Assembly (NCBI RefSeq): GCF_000716595.1 | Contig: NZ_JNXC01000002.1 | Span: 62,001 to 126,000 of the forward strand | Source of the DNA: Saccharothrix sp. NRRL B-16314 | GTDB lineage: Bacteria > Actinomycetota > Actinomycetes > Mycobacteriales > Pseudonocardiaceae | Direction: 5' to 3' | DNA: 64,000 nucleotides | Shown here: positions 57,313-64,000 of the stretch, piece by piece | Layout: each line of letters begins with the position of its first letter | Numbering within the stretch: position 1 is the stretch's first letter | Notes under the pieces: generated by a model | The model's input: the letters and a program-made list of their open reading frames with translations, nothing else | Database searches by the model: none | Told to the model about the DNA's origin: nothing | Program-made: the position numbers and the translations under genes

Positions 57313-57543
57313 CGTGAGTCCTACGTTCAGAACCCGTGAGTCCTACGTTCGGAACACTCGTGTCCTACGTTCGGAACCCGTGAGTTGAACGTTCAGGACG
57401 GCACGGCGACGTCTCGAGCGTTGGACTCGCGCGTCCTGAGCGTTGAACTCGGGTGTTCGGAACGTAGGACATGGGTGTTCGGAACGTAGGACTCACGCGT
57501 CGTGAACGTAGGACTCACGGGTTCTGGACGTAGGACTCACGCG
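57313..57543. repeat. Cluster of ten about 21-bp repeats in two opposed arms
   Basis: The unit is GTGAGTCCTACGTTCGGAA with flanking C bases. Four units read forward (57313, 57335, 57359, 57379), then a 16-bp centre, then about six read in reverse to 57543, most ending GTAGGACTCACG. Conserved core: GTCCTACGTTC. The arms are complementary, so single strands could fold into a long multi-branched hairpin. No open frame fits. The remaining bases of the gap 57310-57793 hold the nrdR promoter. Confidence 0.85.
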
Positions 57544-57683
57544 TTTGCGTTTGCGATTTGGCGGTGACCTGCGGCGAGCCGGCGGGCGTTCCGTGATCGG
57601 CGGGTCGCGGAGCGCGCACTCACCCGACCGGGTGACGAGAACGGGCGTGTCCGAGTTGCAGAGCGGTAGGCTCGCGGCATAGG

Positions 57684-57744
57684 TTGACCCCTACATCTAG
57701 TGGTTACACCGTTGTAGTTAGTCCACAGGTTGGGGTATTCCCCA
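57684..57744 (+). promoter_or_regulatory. nrdR promoter region with NrdR-box-like palindromes
   Basis: TTGACC at 57684 may be a -35 box. ACCCCTACATCTAGTGGT nearby is an imperfect palindrome with the CTA-x3-CTAG core resembling NrdR boxes (ACACWATATATWGTGT type); ACACCGTTGTAGTTAG follows as a weaker second one. Downstream TGGGG-TATT-CCCCA (57731-57744) is a short perfect hairpin in the leader. NrdR repressing its own operon is known in Streptomyces; the site match here is only approximate. Confidence 0.45.
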
Positions 57745-57793
57745 TCATGGTGGCTAACGCGATGGATGCTGCGCGGAGGAGGGGAGACGAGCC

Positions 57794-58252
57794 GTGCGAT
57801 GCCCGTTCTGCCGGAACGCGGACTCCCGCGTGGTCGATTCGCGCGAGGTGGACGAAGGCCAGGTGATCCGCCGCCGGCGGTCCTGCTCCAGCTGCGGTCG
57901 CCGGTTCACCACCGTGGAGGAAGCCGTGCTCGCGGTGGTCAAGCGGTCCGGTGTCACCGAGCCGTTCAGCCGGGACAAGGTCGTCAACGGCGTCCGCCGC
58001 GCCTGCCAGGGCCGCCCCGTCGACGAGGACGCCCTGCAGCAGCTCGCCCACCGCGTCGAGGAATCCATCCGCTCGGGCGGCAACGCCGAGATCCCGAGCC
58101 ACGAGGTGGGCCTGGCCATCCTCGGCCCGCTGCGCGACCTGGACGAGGTGGCCTACCTGCGGTTCGCCTCCGTCTACCGCTCCTTCTCGTCCGTCGAGGA
58201 CTTCGAGAAGGAGATCGCCGATCTTCGCACCGCCCAGCTCACGGACGACTGA
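57794..58252 (+). CDS. nrdR: Transcriptional repressor NrdR
   Basis: 152 residues. Zinc ribbon C-x2-C pairs MRCPFC and [10 protein letters not shown], then an ATP-cone ([20 protein letters not shown] onward) that senses ATP/dATP. It represses ribonucleotide reductase genes, the nearest being nrdJ 144 bp downstream. GTG start with the sequence GGGGAGACGA before it. Confidence 0.95.
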   Translation: MRCPFCRNADSRVVDSREVDEGQVIRRRRSCSSCGRRFTTVEEAVLAVVKRSGVTEPFSRDKVVNGVRRACQGRPVDEDALQQLAHRVEESIRSGGNAEIPSHEVGLAILGPLRDLDEVAYLRFASVYRSFSSVEDFEKEIADLRTAQLTDD

Positions 58253-58396
58253 GCGGACGCGCCGCAGGACTGACGGGTGCAGGACCGGCGACGCAGGACA
58301 ACAGCAGGACAACGAGCGACCGCCTCGGACGGGGAGCCCGGACGTGGTCGCGCCGACACACTTCGAAGACGATTCGAAAGACGAGAGGGACCCGGG

Positions 58397-61258
58397 ATGA
58401 CGGAGACCGTCGGTGGCTCCAGCAAGAGGACGGCCACCCGCAACGGCGCGGGGGACAAGAACGCCAAGCTGAAGGTGGAGCGCGTCTTCACCACGGCGGG
58501 CAAGCACCCGTATGACGAGGTCACCTGGGAGCACCGCGACGTCGTCATGACGAACTGGCGCGACGGCTCGGTGAACTTCGAGCAGCGCGGCGTCGAGTTC
58601 CCCGACTTCTGGTCTGTCAACGCGACCAACATCGTCACCAGCAAGTACTTCCGCGGCGCGGTCGGTACGCCGCAGCGCGAGCACAGCCTGCGCCAGCTCA
58701 TCGACCGCGTGGTGAAGACGTACGTCGCGGCGGGCGTGGAGCACGCCTACTTCGCCACCGCCGAGGACGCCGAGATCTACGAGCACGAGCTGACCTGGAT
58801 GCTGCTGCACCAGGTGTTCAGCTTCAACTCGCCGGTCTGGTTCAACGTCGGCACCACCTCTCCGCAGCAGGTCAGCGCCTGCTTCATCCTGTCGGTCGAC
58901 GACACGATGGAGTCGATCCTGAACTGGTACCGCGAGGAGGGCCTGATCTTCAAGGGCGGCTCCGGCGCCGGCCTGAACCTCTCCCGGATCCGGTCGTCCA
59001 AGGAGCTGCTGTCGTCCGGCGGCACGGCGTCCGGCCCGGTGTCGTTCATGCGCGGCGCGGACGCGTCGGCGGGCACCATAAAGTCCGGTGGCGCGACCCG
59101 CCGTGCGGCGAAGATGGTCGTGCTGGACGTAGACCACCCCGACGTCGAGGAGTTCATCCAGACGAAGGCGCGTGAAGAGGACAAGGTCCGCGCGCTGCGC
59201 GACGCCGGGTTCGACATGGACCTGGGCGGCAAGGACATCGTGTCCGTGCAGTACCAGAACGCGAACAACTCGATCCGCGTGTCGGACGAGTTCATGCGCT
59301 CCTACGAGGACGGCGGCCAGTTCGGCCTGCGCTCCCGCCAGACCGGCGAGGTCATCGAGCACGTCGACGCGAAGGACCTGTTCCGCAAGCTGGCGCAGGC
59401 CGCGTGGGAGTGCGCCGACCCGGGCATCCAGTACGACGGCACGATCAACGACTGGCACACCACGCCGGAGTCGGGTCGGATCACCGCCTCGAACCCGTGC
59501 TCGGAGTACATGCACCTGGACAACTCCAGCTGCAACCTGGCGTCGCTGAACCTGATGAAGTTCCTGAAGGACGACGGCACGTTCAACGCGGAGCTGTTCG
59601 CCAAGTCGGTCGAGCTGATCATCACCGCGATGGACATCTCGATCTGCTTCGCGGACTTCCCGACGCCCGCGATCGGCGAGACGACCCGTGCGTTCCGCCA
59701 GCTCGGCATCGGCTACGCGAACCTGGGCGCGCTGCTCATGGCAACCGGTCACGCGTACGACTCCGAGGGTGGCCGCGCGCTGGCCGCCGCGATCACGTCC
59801 CTGATGCAGGCTGTGGCGTACAAGCGTTCCGCGGAGCTGGCGGGCATCGTCGGCCCGTACGAGGGCTACGCCCGCAACGCCGAGGCGCACCAGCGGGTCA
59901 TCCGCAAGCACTCGGCCGCGAACGACATGCTGCGCACCTACCACTCGAACGATGCCGCGGTGCAGAAGGTCGCGACCAAGGCGTGGCAGGAGTGCCAGAA
60001 GGTCGGCGCCCGCAACGGCTGGCGGAACGCGCAGGCCAGCGTGCTCGCGCCCACCGGCACCATCGGTCTGATGATGGACTGCGACACGACCGGCATCGAG
60101 CCGGACCTGGCGCTGGTGAAGTTCAAGAAGCTGGTCGGCGGCGGCTCGATGCAGATCGTCAACCAGACGGTGCCGCGCGCGCTGCGGGTCATGGGGTACC
60201 AGGAGGAGCAGCTCGAGGCGATCGTCGAGTACATCGGCGAGCACGGTCACGTGGTCGACGCTCCCGGGTTGAAGACCGAGCACTACGAGGTGTTCGACTG
60301 CGCGATGGGCGACCGGTCGATCGCGCCGATGGGTCACGTGCGGATGATGGCGGCGGTGCAGCCGTTCATCTCGGGCGCCATCTCGAAGACGGTGAACATG
60401 CCGGAGACGGCGACCGTCGCCGAGGTCGAGGAGATCTACTACCAGGGCTGGAAGCTGGGCCTGAAGGCGCTGGCGATCTACCGCGACAACTGCAAGGTCG
60501 GCCAGCCGCTGTCGGCGGGCAAGACGGCCAAGGCGGTCGGTGCGGGCTCGCCCTCGTCCGAGGTGAAGACCGAGACGATCGTGGAGTACCGGCCGGTGCG
60601 CAAGCGCCTGCCGAAGAAGCGCCCGTCGCAGACGGTGTCGTTCACGGTCGGCGGCGCGGAGGGCTACCTGCACGCCGGTTCGTACCCGGACGACGGGCTG
60701 GGCGAGATCTTCGTCAAGCTCGGCAAGCAGGGTTCGACGCTCGCCGGCGTGATGGACGCGTTCTCGATGTCCATCTCGGTGGGCCTGCAGTACGGCATCC
60801 CGCTGGAGTTCTACGTCTCGAAGTTCCAGAACCTGCGCTTCGAGCCGGCGGGCATGACGGACGACCCGGACGTCCGCATCGCGACCAGCGTCCTGGACTA
60901 CCTGTTCCGCCGGCTGGCGCTCGACTACCTGCCGTTCGAGAAGCGCGCGCAGCTCGGCATCTTCACCGCCGACGAGCGCACCGCGCAGGTGTCGGCCGAC
61001 TACGGCAACGGCGACGTGGACCTGGAGGGTCTGCGCACGTCGGTCGACTCGGCTCCCGCTCCGGCCGCCACCCCGGCGCCCGAGGAGAAGAAGCCCAAGC
61101 CGCAGGACGTGAAGGTGGGCAGCTCCACGGAACTGCTCGAACTGCACCTGGGCAAGGCCGCCGACGCGCCGCTGTGCATGACGTGCGGCACGAAGATGCG
61201 CCCGGCCGGCTCCTGCTACCTGTGCGAGGGCTGCGGCTCCACCTCGGGCTGCAGCTGA
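58397..61258 (+). CDS. nrdJ: Vitamin B12-dependent (class II) ribonucleotide reductase
   Basis: 953 residues. KGGSGAGLNLSRIRSSKE binds substrate; the thiyl-radical Cys and Glu are in NPCSEYMHLD; paired cysteines in VSACFILSVDD and the C-terminal CMTCG and CEGCG provide redox relay. The reaction makes dNTPs with adenosylcobalamin and needs no oxygen. ATG 58397 begins MTETVGGSSKRT. The end carries an Ala/Pro linker and a zinc-finger-like tail. An antisense open frame of over 1100 codons is a shadow. No B12 riboswitch was seen upstream. Confidence 0.95.
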   Translation: MTETVGGSSKRTATRNGAGDKNAKLKVERVFTTAGKHPYDEVTWEHRDVVMTNWRDGSVNFEQRGVEFPDFWSVNATNIVTSKYFRGAVGTPQREHSLRQLIDRVVKTYVAAGVEHAYFATAEDAEIYEHELTWMLLHQVFSFNSPVWFNVGTTSPQQVSACFILSVDDTMESILNWYREEGLIFKGGSGAGLNLSRIRSSKELLSSGGTASGPVSFMRGADASAGTIKSGGATRRAAKMVVLDVDHPDVEEFIQTKAREEDKVRALRDAGFDMDLGGKDIVSVQYQNANNSIRVSDEFMRSYEDGGQFGLRSRQTGEVIEHVDAKDLFRKLAQAAWECADPGIQYDGTINDWHTTPESGRITASNPCSEYMHLDNSSCNLASLNLMKFLKDDGTFNAELFAKSVELIITAMDISICFADFPTPAIGETTRAFRQLGIGYANLGALLMATGHAYDSEGGRALAAAITSLMQAVAYKRSAELAGIVGPYEGYARNAEAHQRVIRKHSAANDMLRTYHSNDAAVQKVATKAWQECQKVGARNGWRNAQASVLAPTGTIGLMMDCDTTGIEPDLALVKFKKLVGGGSMQIVNQTVPRALRVMGYQEEQLEAIVEYIGEHGHVVDAPGLKTEHYEVFDCAMGDRSIAPMGHVRMMAAVQPFISGAISKTVNMPETATVAEVEEIYYQGWKLGLKALAIYRDNCKVGQPLSAGKTAKAVGAGSPSSEVKTETIVEYRPVRKRLPKKRPSQTVSFTVGGAEGYLHAGSYPDDGLGEIFVKLGKQGSTLAGVMDAFSMSISVGLQYGIPLEFYVSKFQNLRFEPAGMTDDPDVRIATSVLDYLFRRLALDYLPFEKRAQLGIFTADERTAQVSADYGNGDVDLEGLRTSVDSAPAPAATPAPEEKKPKPQDVKVGSSTELLELHLGKAADAPLCMTCGTKMRPAGSCYLCEGCGSTSGCS

Positions 61259-61315
61259 TCACGCACTGATGGGAAGTCACGTGCGGTGAGGCGTGACTGA
61301 CAGCTTCACTGCGAC

Positions 61316-61349
61316 ATGGGGGCTGGGACCAACGCGTCCCAGCCCCCAT
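61316..61349 (+). terminator. Perfect 14-bp stem terminator after nrdJ
   Basis: ATGGGGGCTGGGAC (61316-61329) pairs fully with GTCCCAGCCCCCAT (61336-61349) around CAACGC, then GCGTTT follows. It separates the nrdRJ operon from the toxin-antitoxin genes. Confidence 0.85.
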
Positions 61350-61355
61350 GCGTTT

Positions 61356-61380
61356 AAGTACGTCACGTACTTGACGTACT
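61356..61380. promoter_or_regulatory. GTAC-type operator of the toxin-antitoxin operon
   Basis: AAGTACGT-C-ACGTACTT (61356-61372) is a perfect palindrome, and a further ACGTACT half-site is at 61374-61380. Phd/YefM antitoxins bind GTAC-centred (TGTACA) sites, which fits the antitoxin encoded 43 bp downstream. Confidence 0.7.
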
Positions 61381-61422
61381 CAGACCGGACGGGCACCCTG
61401 GTGAGGACACCGGGAGGCTGGC

Positions 61423-61839
61423 ATGTCCGCTGTCCACTACGAGAGCTACACCGAGGCTCGCGCGCACCTGAAGGACTTGCTGGATGCCGCCGAGCAGGGA
61501 CGGGTCGCCACAGTCCGGCGTGACGCGACCACGACAGCCGTCGTGGACGTCAAGCGGTTGCGCGACTTCCTGGCGTCGATCGTTCCGTCACGCGCTCAGG
61601 TCGTTCCCGAGGCCGACGGCTGGTCGGTGTTCATCCCCGGGCTGCCGGTGTCCGCTGACGGTCCGTCGTTCGACGAGGCGATCACCGAGATGATCGACGC
61701 GCTGCGGGAGTACGCGGAAGACTGGCAGGACCACCTGCTCGACGTCCCGAACCACCGTGCCAACTGGGGATTAGTGCAGTTGATCAGTTTCAGCGACGAC
61801 GAGCAGCTGCGCGACTGGCTCGTGGGTACCGCGCGGTGA
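61423..61839 (+). CDS. Antitoxin, Phd/YefM N-terminus with HicB-like C-terminus
   Basis: 138 residues. Residues 1-52 (ESYTEARAHLKDLLDAAEQG, VATVRRDATTTAVVDVKRL) fit the Phd/YefM fold that binds DNA. From about 60 a HicB-like unit follows: PEADGWSVFIPGLPVSADGP with DEAITEMIDALREYAEDW. The combination suggests a DNA-binding Phd head and a HicB-type toxin-masking part, or a second Phd-family extension. A GGGAGG site precedes the ATG. The stop overlaps the toxin GTG, as usual for TA operons. The GTAC operator upstream implies autoregulation. Confidence 0.75.
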   Translation: MSAVHYESYTEARAHLKDLLDAAEQGRVATVRRDATTTAVVDVKRLRDFLASIVPSRAQVVPEADGWSVFIPGLPVSADGPSFDEAITEMIDALREYAEDWQDHLLDVPNHRANWGLVQLISFSDDEQLRDWLVGTAR

Positions 61840-62264
61840 CTTCCTGGCCACAGCCGACGCGCAAGGATCACGAGACCTTCTGCGAGGTCGAGGAGTGGCG
61901 TCGGGTGCGCGACGCCCGCGGGCGGACCGGAACGCATCACGTGACCTACGAACTGGACCTGGTCGACGGCCGGACCCTGCGCACCCGCATCTCGCACCCG
62001 GTGGATCGCAGCAATTACGGCCAGAGCATCTGGAAGCACATCCTCCGTGATCAGCTGGACGTCGACGAGCCCGCGTTCTGGTCCTGCGCGCAGGACGGCG
62101 TCAAGCCCGATCGCGGGAAGCCCGAGCCACCGGCGGAGGCCCTCCCCGCCGACCTCGTGCACATGTTGATCTCGCGTGTCGGCCTGCCCGAGTCCGAGGT
62201 GGCCGGGATGGGCAAGGACGAGGCGGTCGCCAGGCTGCAGAGCTACTGGACCGAGGGCAGCTGA
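61836..62264 (+). CDS. Putative toxin of the toxin-antitoxin pair (translational repressor type)
   Basis: 142 residues, GTG start overlapping the antitoxin stop. DHETFCEVEEWRRVRDARGR leads into a small alpha/beta unit HHVTYELDLVDGRTLRTRIS with SNYGQSIWKHILRDQLDVDE, a pattern seen in proteins annotated as cytotoxic translational repressors next to Phd-type antitoxins. The His/Tyr/Lys residues and the strand layout recall HicA or RelE mRNA interferases, but no confident catalytic site can be named. The C-terminus (LISRVGLPESEVAGMGKDEAV) is helical. Confidence 0.65.
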   Translation: MTSWPQPTRKDHETFCEVEEWRRVRDARGRTGTHHVTYELDLVDGRTLRTRISHPVDRSNYGQSIWKHILRDQLDVDEPAFWSCAQDGVKPDRGKPEPPAEALPADLVHMLISRVGLPESEVAGMGKDEAVARLQSYWTEGS

Positions 62265-62328
62265 TCGAGTGCGGAAGTCGCTCACGCGCACGAAGAAGGT
62301 CGAGCGGTTGGCTTAGGGTTGGCGGCAC

Positions 62329-63192
62329 ATGTCTGCCACTTCCGCACACCGATCACTGGACGGGCTTTCCGTCGGCGACGCCTTGGGCGCGCAGTTCTTC
62401 GTCCCCGGCCGCTCCCGCTCCGACCTCGCCGCCGGTAGGCCGCCCGCCGGGCCGTGGCCCTGGACGGACGACACCGAGATGGCCTGTCTGCTGCTGGCCG
62501 AACTGCACGAGCACGGCCGGGTCGACCAGGACCGGTTGGCTGCCTCGTTCGCCGAGCACTGCGAGCCCTACCGGGGGTACGGGCCCGGGGCGGTGGTGGT
62601 GTTGCACCGGATCCGGGACGGGGTGCCTTGGCGGGAGGCCGCGACGACGGCCTACCGGGGTGAGGGGTCCTGTGGCAACGGGGCGGCGATGCGGGTGGCC
62701 CCGCTCGGCGCGTTCTTCGCCGACGACCTCGACGCCGTGGTGACGCAGGCCGTCCTGTCGGCCGAGGTGACGCACCTGCACCCCGAGGGCGTCGCGGGAG
62801 CGGTGGCCGTGGCGGTTGCGGCGGCGGTGCCGGGGCCCGATCTGCTGGACGCGGTGTTGGACCACCTGGGTGACACCCAGGTGCGCCGCGGTGTGGTGGA
62901 CGCCCGCCGGCTGCTCGGGCGTTCCACGGCCGAGGCCGCGTACGAGTTGGGCAACGGCTCCCACTCGACCGCCCAGGACACCGTCCCGTTCGCCCTCTGG
63001 GCTGCCGCCACGCACGCCGACGACTACCGGGCCGCCATCGTGGCCTGCGTCGAAGCGGGCGGTGACATGGACACGACCGCCGCGATGGTCGGCGGCATCG
63101 TCGCCTGCCGCGCGGACGTTCCGGCCGACTGGCAGGCCCTCCGCGAACCACTGCCGCCGGACCTGCGGACCGGTTCGCCCCTGACGTTCTAG
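62329..63192 (+). CDS. ADP-ribosylglycohydrolase family protein
   Basis: 287 residues. The Mg-binding motifs of the DraG/ARH family are visible: PWTDDTEMACLLLAEL at about 43 and GGDMDTTAAMVGGIVACR near 240. The fold is all-helical and Ala-rich. It would remove ADP-ribose from a protein or other acceptor. It follows the TA pair by 64 bp and may be separately transcribed; a functional link is unknown. An alternative is an ADP-ribose-unrelated hydrolase, since the family is broad. Confidence 0.88.
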   Translation: MSATSAHRSLDGLSVGDALGAQFFVPGRSRSDLAAGRPPAGPWPWTDDTEMACLLLAELHEHGRVDQDRLAASFAEHCEPYRGYGPGAVVVLHRIRDGVPWREAATTAYRGEGSCGNGAAMRVAPLGAFFADDLDAVVTQAVLSAEVTHLHPEGVAGAVAVAVAAAVPGPDLLDAVLDHLGDTQVRRGVVDARRLLGRSTAEAAYELGNGSHSTAQDTVPFALWAAATHADDYRAAIVACVEAGGDMDTTAAMVGGIVACRADVPADWQALREPLPPDLRTGSPLTF

Positions 63193-63294
63193 ACCACCAC
63201 CGGTCTGCACGAGACCTCCACCGGATCTCCACGCGAAACCGGCGCGGGGCCGTCCATGCTGGAACGGGGACAGCGCGGACGGGAAGGTCTGATC

Positions 63295-64000
63295 GTGGGC
63301 GGCTTCAGCTGGTGGGTGCGGGAGTTCGAGGCGGAGGCGCGGCGGCGGTCGGAGGTCGGTGATCCGGATTTCACGCAGTCCGCACGACTCCACCCCGCGG
63401 TCGTCAAGAGCGTGCAGCGGTTCCAGGTCGGGGAGGCCGGTGACGGCGCGAACCTGATCGCGAAGGCCGCGGCTGCGGGCGACGGCGACTACAAGAAGGT
63501 CGTGCGGCTGTTCGTCGGAGAGGAGCAGAACCACGCTCGGCTGCTCGAACTGCTGTTGACCTCGGCCGGCGCCCCGACGATCGCGAGCCACTGGTCCGAC
63601 GTGGTGTTCGTCAAGCTCCGGCGGGCGCTGGGGCTCCGCCTGGAGCTGATGGTCCTGCTGATCGCCGAGGTCGTCGCCCTCCGCTACTACCGGGCGCTCC
63701 GCGACGGCACCCGCGATCCGCTCACCACCGAGGTGGCGGGCCGAATCCTCGCGGACGAGCAGCGGCACGTCCCGTTCCACTGCGACCGGCTGCGGGACGC
63801 TTTCGCCGGGTGGCCCCGTCCGGCGAAAGCGGCCACGACGGCGATCTGGTGGCTGCTGCTCTGCGGCGCCGTGGTCACGGTCGCGTGGGACCACGGTCCC
63901 GCGTTGCGCCACCTCGGGGTGACGCGACGCGGTTTCGCCGTGGACGTCGCCGGCCTGTTCCGGACCGCCCTGACCGGGGTACGAGCAGGTCAGGACCGCC
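63295..64000 (+). CDS. Ferritin-like domain protein, cut by the window edge
   Basis: At least 235 residues, open to the end. Two metal-type motifs EEQNH (with REFEAEA before) and DEQRHVPFH fit a four-helix ferritin-like fold with E-x2-H ligands. A hydrophobic stretch AIWWLLLCGAVVTVAW near the end may be a membrane helix. GTG 63295 has a GGAAGGT site; an ATG at 63256 in frame is possible. Role unknown; maybe an iron or redox enzyme. Confidence 0.7.
   Translation, partial: MGGFSWWVREFEAEARRRSEVGDPDFTQSARLHPAVVKSVQRFQVGEAGDGANLIAKAAAAGDGDYKKVVRLFVGEEQNHARLLELLLTSAGAPTIASHWSDVVFVKLRRALGLRLELMVLLIAEVVALRYYRALRDGTRDPLTTEVAGRILADEQRHVPFHCDRLRDAFAGWPRPAKAATTAIWWLLLCGAVVTVAWDHGPALRHLGVTRRGFAVDVAGLFRTALTGVRAGQDR

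Noticed and set aside
57704..61147. Open frame of over 1100 codons on the minus strand
   Set aside because: Antisense to nrdR and nrdJ, whose motifs are clear; composition His/Arg/Val-rich with no known domain.

Overview
The window is about 64 kb of very high GC, densely coded DNA from an actinomycete, most likely a filamentous member of the Pseudonocardiales (Saccharothrix, Lentzea or Actinosynnema type). This is inferred from GTG starts, ATGA/GTGA gene overlaps, a DUF3558 lipoprotein, a mycothiol-dependent isomerase-fold protein, a DtxR-galE neighbourhood, and a long block colinear with the mycobacterial miaB-to-nrdR region. No rRNA, tRNA, CRISPR array, transposase or phage gene was seen.

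Layout. 1-1159: the end of an AAA ATPase gene overlapping an HNH nuclease gene, resembling a Septu (PtuAB) defence pair. 1183-4394: a DrrAB-type ABC exporter and two paralogous genes, one with a His/Gln-rich hexapeptide repeat. 4476-6601: a small unknown gene, a DasR-like GntR regulator and an orphan glutamate-type binding lipoprotein. 6737-10584: acuC deacetylase and a GNAT/acyl-CoA synthetase (Pat-type) acetyltransferase, a candidate eraser/writer operon. 10711-17145: DUF3558 lipoprotein, sulfurtransferase, then ideR, galK, galE and an S9 peptidase in a tight run. 17146-17891 is a gene-free block of tandem repeats. 17892-24409: DUF4192 protein, two tandem M23 peptidases, an S15 peptidase, an MFS exporter and an esterase; a LysR regulator, a GH4 glycosidase, endonuclease V, DUF3500, an MPI-fold protein, a CGNR protein and a CBS protein follow to 29902. 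30005-34839: MFS exporter, FMN reductase, a large LAL-type LuxR regulator and two small NRAARRG proteins. 35107-42845: EcsC protein, Rv2629-like protein, NUDIX hydrolase, a complete gluABCD operon and a two-component system, with a TAXI binding protein at 42935-43882.

43940-61258 is the conserved core: miaB, an Rv2732c-like membrane protein, DUF349 protein, Rv2728c-like protein, miaA, dapF, hflX, lexA, a LysM protein, nrdR and nrdJ. It joins tRNA A37 modification, lysine/peptidoglycan precursor synthesis, the SOS response and dNTP supply. Two LexA boxes lie in the lexA-LysM gap. Between dapF and hflX sits an accessory island: a head-to-head scar of a truncated tetR and a truncated FAD monooxygenase gene, an SMP-30 protein, an MFS exporter and an ArsR-like regulator with a perfect inverted-repeat operator. 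A cluster of ten 21-bp repeats in two opposed arms lies between the LysM gene and nrdR.

61316-64000: a strong terminator, a toxin-antitoxin operon whose antitoxin looks like a Phd/YefM-HicB hybrid with a GTAC-type operator, an ADP-ribosylglycohydrolase and a ferritin-like gene running off the edge. The best candidates for something undescribed are this hybrid toxin-antitoxin unit, the opposed 21-bp repeat cluster, the twin small NRAARRG proteins and the truncated tetR/monooxygenase scar.
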